Translations under genes and position numbers: made by a program
In this document: piece by piece, positions 1 to 8,167 of the stretch
Position numbering within the stretch: the stretch's first letter is position 1
Layout: every line of letters begins with the position of its first letter
Assembly: GCF_016650695.1 (NCBI RefSeq)
Contig: NZ_JAEKFH010000001.1
Coordinates: 496,001-560,000, forward strand
From: Pseudomonas sp. TH41
Lineage (GTDB): Bacteria; Pseudomonadota; Gammaproteobacteria; Pseudomonadales; Pseudomonadaceae
Length of the DNA: 64,000 nt
Direction of reading: 5' to 3'
Notes under the pieces: generated by a model
Databases searched by the model: none
Seen by the model: only the letters and a program-made list of their open reading frames with translations
What the model was told of the DNA's origin: nothing

Positions 1-1
1 C

Positions 2-661
2 GCCTACTACAACCTGCTGGTGTCGAAGTCGGGGGGGGAGGAGCGGGAAACGGCCATCGACTTGATCACCACCCATGAAACCTATTTCTTCCGTGAGCCC
101 AAGCATTTCGAACTGCTGCAAAGCAAAGTGATTCCCAGCCTGCACGCCAGCCCCGAGTTACGGGTCTGGAGTGCCGCGAGTTCGACGGGGGAGGAGGCCT
201 ATACCCTGGCGATGGTTCTGGACAGCTTTCGCTCGCCCAAACCCTGGTCGATCACAGCCTCCGATATCAGCCGCCAGGTGCTGGTCAATGCTCAGCGCGG
301 GTTGTACCCGATGAGTCGTGGCGAGCGCATTCCGGCGCACTATCTCAAACGCTATTGCCTGCGAGGCAATGGGCGGTACTCGGGGTATTTCATGGTCGAA
401 TCGGCGTTGCGTGCACGCGTCGACTTTGTTCCCGGGAATCTCACACAGTCGGAGAACAATCTGGGTTTATTTGACGTGATTCTGCTTCGCAATGTCCTGA
501 TTTATTTCGACCCGCCGACCAAGTTGCTGGTGCTGCATAACGTCATGGAACGCTTGAAGCCGGGTGGCTGGCTGATGGTCGGCCATTCCGAATCCTTGCA
601 TGACACTCGCTTGCCATTGGAGCTGATCACGCCCTCGGTCTATCGCAAGGTTGGCGTATGA
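2..661 (+). CDS. cheR: Chemotaxis methyltransferase CheR (5' end missing)
   Basis: SAM-dependent methyltransferase that methylates glutamates on chemoreceptors in the cytoplasm. The reading frame is open from base 2, so the N-terminal domain lies left of the window; a GTG at base 20 is internal to the conserved region, not a real start. What remains is the catalytic domain: THETYFFRE, the SAM-binding stretch WSAASSTGEEAYTLAM, and DVILLRNVLIYFD near the C-terminus, all typical of CheR. The stop overlaps the cheD start in an ATGA, so the two are translationally coupled. The order cheR-cheD-cheB matches the Pseudomonas Che2-type cluster (family knowledge), so cheA/cheW/receptor genes are expected upstream. 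Confidence 0.93.
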   Translation, partial: AYYNLLVSKSGGEERETAIDLITTHETYFFREPKHFELLQSKVIPSLHASPELRVWSAASSTGEEAYTLAMVLDSFRSPKPWSITASDISRQVLVNAQRGLYPMSRGERIPAHYLKRYCLRGNGRYSGYFMVESALRARVDFVPGNLTQSENNLGLFDVILLRNVLIYFDPPTKLLVLHNVMERLKPGGWLMVGHSESLHDTRLPLELITPSVYRKVGV

Positions 662-1155
662 GCGAAAAACTGTTCATCAAACCTGGTGGCTGGTTCTTCG
701 GCGGAGGCGACTGTCAGGTCGAAACCGTGTTGGGCTCGTGCGTCACGATTACGCTCTGGCATTCAGAGCAGAAGCTTGGCGGGTTGTGCCATTTCATGTT
801 GCCAACCCGACTACGCGATGCCTTGCAGACCCTGGATGGTCGCTATGGGGAGGAAGCGGTTCTGTGGTTGAAGGGGCAGGCCTGGGCAAACGGTCTGGAT
901 ATCCGCGACTGCGAGGCGAAACTGTTCGGCGGGGCTCAGGCCCTGGTCGGGACCAACGGGCATCACGCGGTGGGTAGACGCAATATTCGTTTCGCCGAGG
1001 AGTGCCTGCGGGCTGAAGGGGTCCGGGTAGTCAGTTGTGACCTCGGCGGGCAAGGCCATCGCTACCTCAGGTTTGACCTTTCCAATGGCGACGTCTGGGT
1101 GCGCCATGGCGCACCGTTGGCATTGCCCGCGCATTGGGGGAAGAAGGCGATATGA
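658..1155 (+). CDS. cheD: Chemoreceptor glutamine deamidase CheD
   Basis: Deamidates specific glutamines of methyl-accepting chemotaxis proteins to glutamate, creating methylation sites. The product is 165 residues, usual length for CheD. The catalytic set is visible: Thr23, Cys28 in TVLGSCVTI and His45 in LCHFMLP, followed by the conserved KLFGGAQ and GRRNI stretches. The start ATG at 658 overlaps the cheR stop and its own stop overlaps the cheB start (ATGA both times), which indicates one tightly coupled operon. Nothing is missing from the family core. Confidence 0.95.
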   Translation: MSEKLFIKPGGWFFGGGDCQVETVLGSCVTITLWHSEQKLGGLCHFMLPTRLRDALQTLDGRYGEEAVLWLKGQAWANGLDIRDCEAKLFGGAQALVGTNGHHAVGRRNIRFAEECLRAEGVRVVSCDLGGQGHRYLRFDLSNGDVWVRHGAPLALPAHWGKKAI

Positions 1156-2219
1156 CCATCAAAGTAATGATCGTCGATGACTCTGCTGTCATGCGCCAGG
1201 TGATGCAGGAGCTGTTGTCTGGCCATAAAGACATTGAAGTCATCGGCACGGCAATGGACCCGCTGATTGCCTTGCAGAAAATGCATAGCAACTGGCCGGA
1301 CGTGATTTTGCTGGACGTGGAGATGCCGCGCATGGATGGCATCACGTTCCTGCGGCAGATCATGCTGACCCGCCCGACGCCGGTGGTGATTTGCTCGACA
1401 CTGACCGAAAAGGGCGCCGATGTGACGCTCCAGGCACTGGCTGCCGGTGCGGTCGAAGTCATGGCCAAACCCACCATGGGCCTACGCGATTTCCTGCAGC
1501 AAAGCGCCAATGAACTGGTGGCGGCCATCCGCACCGCTGCACAGGCTCGCCCCCGTCGAGGCCAGCCTAAAGCGGACAGCGATAACCATCCGCCAGCCAA
1601 GTTGACGGCCGATGCCCTGCTGCCGACACCCACCGCGCTTTCGAGCCTGCGCACAACGCAAAAAATTGCGGTGCTCGGGACATCGACCGGAGGCACTCAG
1701 GCGTTGGAGTTCGTTCTGCGGGAACTGGGTGTCACCTGTCCGGGTATCGCGATTGTCCAGCACATGCCGGAGCGCTTTACCCGCAGTTTCGCCGAGCGCT
1801 TGAACACCCTGTGTGCCATTGAAGTGCGTGAAGCGAAGGACGGTGACCGGTTGTTGCCAGGGCTGGCGCTGATTGCACCGGGTGGGCGGCACCTGCTGAT
1901 CAAACGCAGCGGCGCGCAATATTACGTAGAGGTCAAGGACGGCCCGTTGGTCAGCCGGCATCGGCCTTCGGTGGATGTCCTGTTTCGTTCTGCGGCACTG
2001 CAAGCCGGCAGCAACGTGCTGGGGGTAATCATGACGGGCATGGGCGACGACGGGGCTCGCGGCATGAAAGAGATGTTCGAGGCGAAAGCCCGTACTTATG
2101 CGCAGGACGAGGACAGTTGCGTGGTGTTCGGAATGCCCAAAGAAGCCATCAAGCTGGGAGGGGTCGAGCAGATCGTACCGCTCGATGCCATTCCCGCGCT
2201 ATTGATGGGTTGGCGGTGA
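1152..2219 (+). CDS. cheB: Chemotaxis response regulator / methylesterase CheB
   Basis: Removes methyl groups from chemoreceptor glutamates when phosphorylated by CheA, opposing CheR. The 355-residue product has an N-terminal receiver (DD at 9-10, phospho-acceptor Asp55 in LLDVEMP, CSTLT and Lys in MAKPT), a linker near 130-165, and the methylesterase domain with Ser178 in LGTSTGG, His204 in VQHMPERF and the conserved [11 protein letters not shown] loop holding the catalytic Asp. The ATG at 1152 overlaps the cheD stop; a TTG six codons upstream is in frame but is not the coupled start and was not chosen. Confidence 0.95.
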   Translation: MTIKVMIVDDSAVMRQVMQELLSGHKDIEVIGTAMDPLIALQKMHSNWPDVILLDVEMPRMDGITFLRQIMLTRPTPVVICSTLTEKGADVTLQALAAGAVEVMAKPTMGLRDFLQQSANELVAAIRTAAQARPRRGQPKADSDNHPPAKLTADALLPTPTALSSLRTTQKIAVLGTSTGGTQALEFVLRELGVTCPGIAIVQHMPERFTRSFAERLNTLCAIEVREAKDGDRLLPGLALIAPGGRHLLIKRSGAQYYVEVKDGPLVSRHRPSVDVLFRSAALQAGSNVLGVIMTGMGDDGARGMKEMFEAKARTYAQDEDSCVVFGMPKEAIKLGGVEQIVPLDAIPALLMGWR

Positions 2220-2236
2220 GACAAGGGGATTCAGGT

Positions 2237-3502
2237 ATGCAGTCGAGCATTATTCCAAAGCGCATCCTGGTGGTTGACGACAGTCGGGTACAGCGCGAGT
2301 TTGCCGTGGAACTGTGTTTGCGCCTGGGCGCTACAGACATTTACCAGGCGCAAGAGGGTCATCAAGCCATTGCCTTGTTGCAGGAAATACCCCTGATCGA
2401 GGTGGTGATCCTCGACCTGGAAATGCCGGGCATGGACGGCGTGCAGGTGTTGCATGAGCTGGTGCGGCTTGGCATGGATCCGGCCGTGATTGTCGCCAGT
2501 GCGCGGGAAAGCGTATTGCTGACGGTGGTAGAAAGCATGGGCAAGAGCCTGGGCGTCAAGCTGTTGGGCGTGTTGCAAAAACCGCTGACACTCGACCAGC
2601 TGGCTTCAAGCCTTGGTCGTTTCGCCGCCGTGCAACACCGTGATGCCTTTCAGGTCATGGCCGAAATGGGGCCGGAATTGACCGAGCACGAAGTCATGGT
2701 CGCTTTGCGCGAACAGCAGTTTTGCGCCTATTTCCAACCCAAGGTTTCGTTACAGGATGGCCGACTGAGTGGTGTGGAAGCCTTGGTCCGCTGGAAACAT
2801 CCCACGCATGGTTTGCTGCAGCCCGGGCACTTTCTCGACCTTGTCGAGCGTACCGACAACATGCCGGCCATCACCATGCTGATGCTCGACCTGTCGTTGC
2901 GCCAGTGCCAGCAATGGCACGCCGAGGGATTGATGATCGGCGTATCGATCAACCTGTCGGCTCGCTCGCTGGCCGACAGCAAACTGGCGGACGCCATCAT
3001 CGAGCGTGTGGCGGCCAGTGGTATCGCCCCCCACTATTTGATGCTGGAAATCACTGAAAGCGCACTGATGACGGATCTGGCGATCACTCAGGGGACGCTG
3101 GCCCGTTTACGTCTCAAAGGCTTCGGTTTGTCGGTGGACGATTACGGCACTGGCTTTTCCTGCATGCTGCAGTTGTCGCGGGTTCCCTGCTCCGAGTTGA
3201 AGGTGGACCGTGCCTTCGTCAATGGCGCGAGCGAGAACGTGCATCTGCGCATTTTGCTGGAAAGTGCGCTGGACATTGCCCGGCGGTTAAACCTCAAGGT
3301 CGTCGCCGAAGGCGTGGAAACCCATAAGGACTGGGCACTGCTTAGGGAGCTGGGGTGTGATGAAGTTCAGGGCTACTTCGTTGCCAAGCCAATGCCTGGC
3401 GAAGCCTTGCTGCTTTGGTGGAGCGCCAATCAACAGCGGATACAGAAACTGTTGAAACCTGAAGGCTTCTTTCGGCGCATGTTCGGCAGCGGTTTTTCAT
3501 GA
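2237..3502 (+). CDS. Response regulator with EAL phosphodiesterase output
   Basis: Predicted phosphorylation-controlled c-di-GMP phosphodiesterase, 421 residues. Receiver domain at about 8-125 with DD at 14-15, Asp60 in VILDLEMPG and Lys in LQKPL. EAL domain at about 165-400 with EALVRW, the INLSARSL asparagine, EITES, VDDYGTG, LKVDRAF and VAEGVET, so all metal- and substrate-binding positions seem intact and an active enzyme is expected. The start ATG at 2237 follows AAGGGGAT; the frame is open further upstream inside cheB but without a ribosome site. It sits 17 bases after cheB, which suggests that the chemotaxis kinase may also phosphorylate it (inference). Confidence 0.9.
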   Translation: MQSSIIPKRILVVDDSRVQREFAVELCLRLGATDIYQAQEGHQAIALLQEIPLIEVVILDLEMPGMDGVQVLHELVRLGMDPAVIVASARESVLLTVVESMGKSLGVKLLGVLQKPLTLDQLASSLGRFAAVQHRDAFQVMAEMGPELTEHEVMVALREQQFCAYFQPKVSLQDGRLSGVEALVRWKHPTHGLLQPGHFLDLVERTDNMPAITMLMLDLSLRQCQQWHAEGLMIGVSINLSARSLADSKLADAIIERVAASGIAPHYLMLEITESALMTDLAITQGTLARLRLKGFGLSVDDYGTGFSCMLQLSRVPCSELKVDRAFVNGASENVHLRILLESALDIARRLNLKVVAEGVETHKDWALLRELGCDEVQGYFVAKPMPGEALLLWWSANQQRIQKLLKPEGFFRRMFGSGFS

Positions 3503-3529
3503 CGGTGAATGCCATCCGGCCCGCGATCT

Positions 3530-3661
3530 GTAGCAGCTGGCGAAGCCTGCGTTCGGCGGCGAAGCCGTCGTGAAATCAGCCGACGCGGTGCATCAGAAAC
3601 ACCTCGTGCACAGGTTTCACGACGGCTTCGCCGCCGAACGCAGGCTTCGCCAGCTGCTACA
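3530..3661. repeat. Perfect 46-bp inverted repeat (REP-like palindrome)
   Basis: Two arms, about 3530-3575 and 3616-3661, are exact reverse complements around a loop of about 40 bases. The outer arm motif (GTAGCAGCTGGCGAAGCCTG) recurs at 31832-31965. It lies in the 450-base gap between the EAL regulator and the cupin gene and can form a very stable hairpin in RNA. Probably a Pseudomonas REP-type doublet, possibly serving as a terminator or mRNA stabiliser. Confidence 0.85.
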
Positions 3662-3718
3662 GGAAGCTGCAGGAAGCGTGTTTATTTTGGCTGGGATATG
3701 CGGTGATTGTGCCGGCCT

Positions 3719-3756
3719 CTTCGTCGGAACGCCGCCCGGAGCCGGCTCGCTCCCAC
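3719..3756. repeat. Degenerate half REP element
   Basis: The stretch TTCGTCGGAACGCCGCCCGG followed by AGCCGGCTCGCTCCCAC matches half-elements at 29001-29041 and 62892-62930. There is no good partner arm here. The rest of the gap up to 3952 shows no gene. Confidence 0.6.
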
Positions 3757-3952
3757 TCAATTGTTGAGGCCACCAGTGCCGCAGCAAGGGCAGATCGTGT
3801 ATCTGCACGTATCCCCCGGGTCGCAAGCTAACTTCATATACAAATCCATGCCTTTCGCGACACATGCCCAATACATGAAGGGGTTGAAATAGCACCACCG
3901 CCGTTGCGGCAACCTCCGCGTGGTCCCGCCACGCACACCCTGGAGAAATGCC

Positions 3953-4423
3953 ATGTCCCGTTTCAACACCCGTCACACCGTTGGTATCGTCGCCCTTGTC
4001 GCCGCCGCCGCACTTTGTGCCTTCACGGGCGTCTCTCAAGCACAGGAAGTGAAGGCGCCCACCGAGGCAGGTCATGAGTCGGCTGCCGCCAAAAACTGGC
4101 AAACAGGACTCCATCGCACGGACCTGGTACGCCGGGATCTCGACGTCGCCGGGCGTGAGGTTGTCCAGGTGCGTGTCGATTTCGATGCCGGCGTGGCATC
4201 CCCCAAGCACTCTCATCCGGGGGTTGAAGTCGCCTACGTTATCAGTGGCACGTTTGAATATCAGCTCGAAGGGCAACCAGCGGTGACACTCAAAGCTGGC
4301 GACTCCTTGTACATCCCTGCCGGCACCGCGCATGTTGCGAAGAATATCGGTGGCAGCAGCGGGTCGGAACTGGCGACGTACATTGTGAAGAAAGGCGAAC
4401 CGCTGGTGGTACTGGAGCAGTAA
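3953..4423 (+). CDS. Secreted single-domain cupin protein
   Basis: Exported protein of 156 residues with an N-terminal signal peptide (MSRFNTRHT, hydrophobic run 10-27, likely cleavage after SQA near 30). A single cupin barrel covers about 70-150. Metal ligand positions are visible: His86 and His88 in SPKHSHPG, Glu92, and His127 in IPAGTAH. Such small periplasmic cupins are common in Pseudomonas, but the substrate is unknown. The start ATG at 3953 follows TGGAGA at 3941. No operon partner: REP elements lie before it and a hairpin after it. Confidence 0.85.
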   Translation: MSRFNTRHTVGIVALVAAAALCAFTGVSQAQEVKAPTEAGHESAAAKNWQTGLHRTDLVRRDLDVAGREVVQVRVDFDAGVASPKHSHPGVEVAYVISGTFEYQLEGQPAVTLKAGDSLYIPAGTAHVAKNIGGSSGSELATYIVKKGEPLVVLEQ

Positions 4424-4432
4424 AGTGCTGTT

Positions 4433-4470
4433 TGCCGACTGCTGGGTGAATACTTTCCAAGCAGTTGGCA
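4433..4470. terminator. Hairpin after the cupin gene
   Basis: TGCCGACTGCT at 4433-4443 pairs with AGCAGTTGGCA at 4460-4470 with one G-T pair. There is no clear T-run, so intrinsic termination is only a possibility. Confidence 0.4.
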
Positions 4471-4931
4471 GGTAATGGGGGGAAGTAACGGGGGGTCGCC
4501 TGTTTATGCTGATACAAGAGAGTGAATGACTGATTGGTCTAAGCTAAAAGAACACCACTGTTAGTTAGCGACCCCGTCGAGTGATGTATGCATAAGTTTG
4601 TCGGTTCGTAAAAAGCAATCAATTCCGAGCCAAACTAATTGGCCCGTATCACACCGCGCGTCTGCTCTAGACTGGGCTCCTGGCTTCTACCGGCTGGACA
4701 GTTGCCAGCAAATAATCGCCAATCGTTATAGGTCATATTTCTTTTAACGCTTTGTTAGGTGAGCGCGGATTTTTTGAAACTGCCTACACTAACGATTAAG
4801 AGCACAGTCCATGCTTTGAATGGGTCTTCTGTTGCTGCTGGAGTGCCGTTCAGTAGTTGCCTGGATGTTTCAGACTTGAGACACATACAGGGCCGTTTGT
4901 TCGAAAACGGTGGTAGGCGAGGGCAACTAAC
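4471..4931 (+). promoter_or_regulatory. Leader region with a sigma-S-like -10 candidate
   Basis: Non-coding stretch of about 460 bases before the next gene. TGCCTACACTAA at 4781-4792 resembles an RpoS-type extended -10 (CTAYACT preceded by C). No convincing -35 box or operator palindrome was recognised. The leader from that site to the start codon would be about 140 bases. No small ORF with a good ribosome site was seen. Confidence 0.35.
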
Positions 4932-6440
4932 ATGACAAAGGACGCCGTTGATCGACTGTGGAAAATATTCAGCGGGCCGCTCAAGTTGTTGGGTTATGGC
5001 CTATCGATTTTCATTGTGGTTTTTGCGCTTAAAACCACGGGCCTTTTTACCGAACTCATGGGATTTCTGACTTTTTCGGACAGTAAGTCACGCATTGCGA
5101 CGCTTGTATTTCTAGTGGGTTTAAGTTTTGCGGCGTTCCTGTGGTGGCTGTGTGCACGGTCCTTCTCGTTGATTCGCGCCATGTCGTCGACTGACGCTGC
5201 GAGCGCATTCGCCAATTTGAAAGACACGCCGATGGCATTGCCTGAGGGGACCGTGCGTGCGGTGATTGCGCTGATCGTTGGCGTTATTGGCTTGCCATTG
5301 CTGATGTATACCGATGTCTTGAATCTGAGTGATGCGGTCGCCGGGTATGTCAATGGCATCATCATTGGCGTCTTTTCGTACTACTTCGGCTCGCGTAGCA
5401 GCAGCGCCGATGCTCAGACCACCCGCCAGACGGTCAAGCTTTTGGGGGAGTCCGAGGAAGGAAAGCGCAAGCTTGAAAATCAAGTCAGTGCGCTGGGCGG
5501 CGACGTGGCACAGGCCAAAACGGCGTTGCAGACCACCGAGACTCGCGGCAAATTGCGCGAGGAGCTGGTGCGTCTTCAGGCGCATGTATCCGGTGCCGAG
5601 GTGTTGATTAACACGCTCGGTCCGATGCTACCCAAAGGATTGATTCCAGAGGGGGCCGCCGATGCCCTGGCGAAGGCTAACCTCGCACTGGGCGCAGTGC
5701 AGGGGGTGGAAGCCGATGGGCTGACGCCCGAGTCGGTGAAGCAGGTCGCCGATGCGGCACAAGGCCTGCTTGGCGCATCACCGGTGGTGGAACTCTTGAA
5801 GGCCGCCTCGACCGTGATGCCCGTCATCAGTGGGCTGACCCCGATCACCGTCGTCGCGTTGGCATTGGGCACGGCCTGGCAACTGGGCTCGGATCAATAC
5901 CGCCGTTGGGTCGCGCGGGTGCTCAATGCACCGTACGATCCGCAGATCATCAGTCACGGTCAGGTGTCAGCGACCTCGGCGGCCATAGCGCTTGAGCAAA
6001 GCCCGATTTTTGCTCGGGCCTTCAGCGTGCAACGACAAACACCCGCCTTCGTCAGTGATCTCCTGACGCAGGTCCTGAGCGACGAGGGCGCCGATAACCT
6101 GTGGGCGAAATATGGCGCCAATACAACGCTCTTTGCCAGCCGCGGTGAGCTGGAAGATGGGCTGCTTGAGTTCAGAAGTGTGTTGCTGTGGGAACAGTCA
6201 TCGCAAGACATTACGACCGAGCACATCCAGAACGCACTTGCACCACTGACCGGTACAGCGCTCGTCCCAACCGCGGCCCCCAGTCTGGACACCGTAAATG
6301 AGGTGCTCAAACAGATAGGCAAACCCGGTACCACTGACGAGCCGCACATCGCAATGGAGGCCCTCATCCTGTGGGTGGGTTACATGCGAAAAATCAATAT
6401 CGATCCTGTGCATTTACTCGCCCAGATCTGGAGGCCGTGA
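4932..6440 (+). CDS. Multi-TM inner-membrane protein with coiled coil, unknown function
   Basis: Unrecognised 502-residue protein. Four hydrophobic segments are apparent at about 15-38, 50-75, 103-125 and 130-150, the last ending in SYYFGSRSSS. A charged, probably coiled-coil region follows (about 160-215), then a mainly soluble C-terminal half with one more hydrophobic stretch near 285-315. The motif ALPEGTVRAVIAL before TM3 resembles membrane proteins found beside cell-wall hydrolases, but no named family is claimed. Its stop overlaps the start of the lipoprotein gene (TGATG), and a peptidoglycan enzyme follows, so the three probably act together at the envelope. A holin-like or scaffold role is an inference. 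Confidence 0.7.
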   Translation: MTKDAVDRLWKIFSGPLKLLGYGLSIFIVVFALKTTGLFTELMGFLTFSDSKSRIATLVFLVGLSFAAFLWWLCARSFSLIRAMSSTDAASAFANLKDTPMALPEGTVRAVIALIVGVIGLPLLMYTDVLNLSDAVAGYVNGIIIGVFSYYFGSRSSSADAQTTRQTVKLLGESEEGKRKLENQVSALGGDVAQAKTALQTTETRGKLREELVRLQAHVSGAEVLINTLGPMLPKGLIPEGAADALAKANLALGAVQGVEADGLTPESVKQVADAAQGLLGASPVVELLKAASTVMPVISGLTPITVVALALGTAWQLGSDQYRRWVARVLNAPYDPQIISHGQVSATSAAIALEQSPIFARAFSVQRQTPAFVSDLLTQVLSDEGADNLWAKYGANTTLFASRGELEDGLLEFRSVLLWEQSSQDITTEHIQNALAPLTGTALVPTAAPSLDTVNEVLKQIGKPGTTDEPHIAMEALILWVGYMRKINIDPVHLLAQIWRP

Positions 6441-7156
6441 TGCCTCTGACCCTCACCACTGGGCATGTCTTACTGCGCACGGTGCCGCTCCTGGTGTTCG
6501 CCCTGGTTGGCTGCTCGCACGTTGCGGATGGGCTGGACCCTGTTGTCGGGCAGCTCAATCGTTACCAACAGGCGCGTAGTGCCGGCAACTGGCAGGCCAT
6601 TACCGATGAAGCGCCGGTCAGCGACTGTCAGCCTGTCCTTGAAGGATGCGCCAAGCTCTATGCGATCTATGGCGAGGCCAATCAGCATCTCGCCTTTGCC
6701 AGCCTTGCGCCGAATGCGTTCTGCCCGCCGCCTGGGGCCAACGGGCGGCTGAACACCGCGGTGGCCAGCTACTCGAAAAGTGAGCAATTGGGTGACGCAT
6801 CGTTGACTCCCGCCGGGAAAGTTTCGCTCAAGAACCTGCAGGCGCAAGCACTCTATTGCCTGGCGGAAAATGCCTCGTCGATCGAGCAGGGCAAAGTGTT
6901 CGTACGCCAGAGCGCCGAGCAGGCCACGGCGCTTTCACGTGCCGACGCGCTGTTCTGGCAAGCCATGAGTCAGCTCTATCTCGCACGACCGGGGGCGGGT
7001 AACGATGCACAGCGCTGCGCGGCGGCGCGCTCGGCCGACGAAGCAGCCCGTGCGGCGCAGCGACTAGGCGTGAACAGTGAACAAAGCCAAACCCTCGACC
7101 GCGTATCGCACGATGCCGACCAACTGCATCACCTGATCATCGGTTGTACGGAGTGA
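6440..7156 (+). CDS. Lipoprotein of unknown function in the lytic-enzyme cassette
   Basis: Exported 238-residue lipoprotein. Residues 10-25 form a hydrophobic signal ending in a lipobox (ALVGC, lipidated Cys25). The mature part is rich in Ala/Gln/Ser and mostly helical in appearance, with Cys pairs (SDCQPVLEGC, FCPPP) that may form disulfides in the periplasm. The ATG at 6440 overlaps the upstream stop; a longer in-frame ORF begins inside the upstream gene but would hide the signal sequence. Four bases separate it from the hydrolase gene downstream. Family not recognised. Confidence 0.75.
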   Translation: MPLTLTTGHVLLRTVPLLVFALVGCSHVADGLDPVVGQLNRYQQARSAGNWQAITDEAPVSDCQPVLEGCAKLYAIYGEANQHLAFASLAPNAFCPPPGANGRLNTAVASYSKSEQLGDASLTPAGKVSLKNLQAQALYCLAENASSIEQGKVFVRQSAEQATALSRADALFWQAMSQLYLARPGAGNDAQRCAAARSADEAARAAQRLGVNSEQSQTLDRVSHDADQLHHLIIGCTE

Positions 7157-7160
7157 GACC

Positions 7161-8141
7161 ATGGACCTTTTCAGCGATCTGTCATTCTGCTTTCCGTTGA
7201 TGCGCGGGCTCGATATTCGTGCGGTGCAGCTGGCGTTAGCCCGCGCGAAACTACTGAGCGATCCGGCCGATGGCGTATTTGGTCCAGGCACCGCGCAAGC
7301 CGTGCAGCAGTTTCAGCATGCACATGGACTTAAGGAAGACGGCATCGTCGGCCGCAACACCTGGAGCTTACTGTTCTCCGATAAAGCCGCTGGCACAGTG
7401 CTGGCGGCCAACACTAACGTGCCCGCGCCGAGCATCATTTCAGTTTCCTGGTATACGGTGCTCGAGCCCTACAAGACGCGTCTGGCCCAGTTGCACGGGG
7501 CACCCATCGGTGACGGCAACGCACGCTGGGCGCTGACAAAGGAGGGGGTGAGGGTGGACGGTAAGCTGCCACGCACCGGCGGGGAACCCGAGACGGCAGC
7601 GCGAACCTGGCGGGATTATCGCGCCGCGTTCGAAAAGTGCGCGGCCGCCTATGGCGTGCCGGTGGAGCTGCTGGTCGCAACGGCCTGCACTGAAAGCAAC
7701 GGGCGTGCTGGCGACGTTCGCCAAGAGCCCGGCTATGTCGATGATGTGTCTACACCCGACAAGGTTTCACCTGGCCTGATGCAGACGTTGATCTCCACGG
7801 CCCGTTCGGCCACGGGCGACAAATCGCTGGACCGTGCCGCCTTGCTGGATGCCGAAACGTCAATACGGGCTGCAGCCTGTTACATGAAAAAGCAGGCGGT
7901 CTCGGCCAAACAGCCAACCAATTTTGACCCGCCTCTTGTAGCGATCGCCTACAACGCAGGTTCGTTACGGCCGAAAGAAGAAAGCCCATGGGGGCTGGTG
8001 CAGACGATGCGTGACAAGCAGCAGCATATCTTTCACGCCGATGCCTATCTCCAATACTTCAATGACTTTTTCGCCGTGATCAGCGGCGATACCGCCCAAG
8101 CGCCTGGCGCCAATACCCCAAGCTTCTGGCGCCTGCTGTAA
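7161..8141 (+). CDS. Peptidoglycan-binding / lytic transglycosylase-like enzyme without signal peptide
   Basis: Predicted murein-cleaving enzyme, 326 residues. The N-terminal region (about 12-75) is a PG_binding_1 domain (RGLDIRAVQLAL, DGVFGPGTAQAVQQFQ, DGIVGRNTW). The C-terminal region (about 155-320) carries SLT/lysozyme-like hallmarks: Glu178 in TACTESNGR as likely catalytic acid, SPGLMQT, and AIAYNAGS. No signal peptide is visible, as in phage endolysins that depend on a holin. It is the last gene of a cassette with a multi-TM protein and a lipoprotein, but no phage structural gene lies nearby. Export route and biological role are open. Confidence 0.8.
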   Translation: MDLFSDLSFCFPLMRGLDIRAVQLALARAKLLSDPADGVFGPGTAQAVQQFQHAHGLKEDGIVGRNTWSLLFSDKAAGTVLAANTNVPAPSIISVSWYTVLEPYKTRLAQLHGAPIGDGNARWALTKEGVRVDGKLPRTGGEPETAARTWRDYRAAFEKCAAAYGVPVELLVATACTESNGRAGDVRQEPGYVDDVSTPDKVSPGLMQTLISTARSATGDKSLDRAALLDAETSIRAAACYMKKQAVSAKQPTNFDPPLVAIAYNAGSLRPKEESPWGLVQTMRDKQQHIFHADAYLQYFNDFFAVISGDTAQAPGANTPSFWRLL

Positions 8142-8167
8142 ACGTCATCGCACGAAGTTTGCTTCCA

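Noticed and set aside
3617..4333. 238-codon minus-strand ORF over the cupin gene
   Set aside because: Antisense of a cupin with clear signal peptide and metal-binding motifs; it also runs through a REP palindrome.
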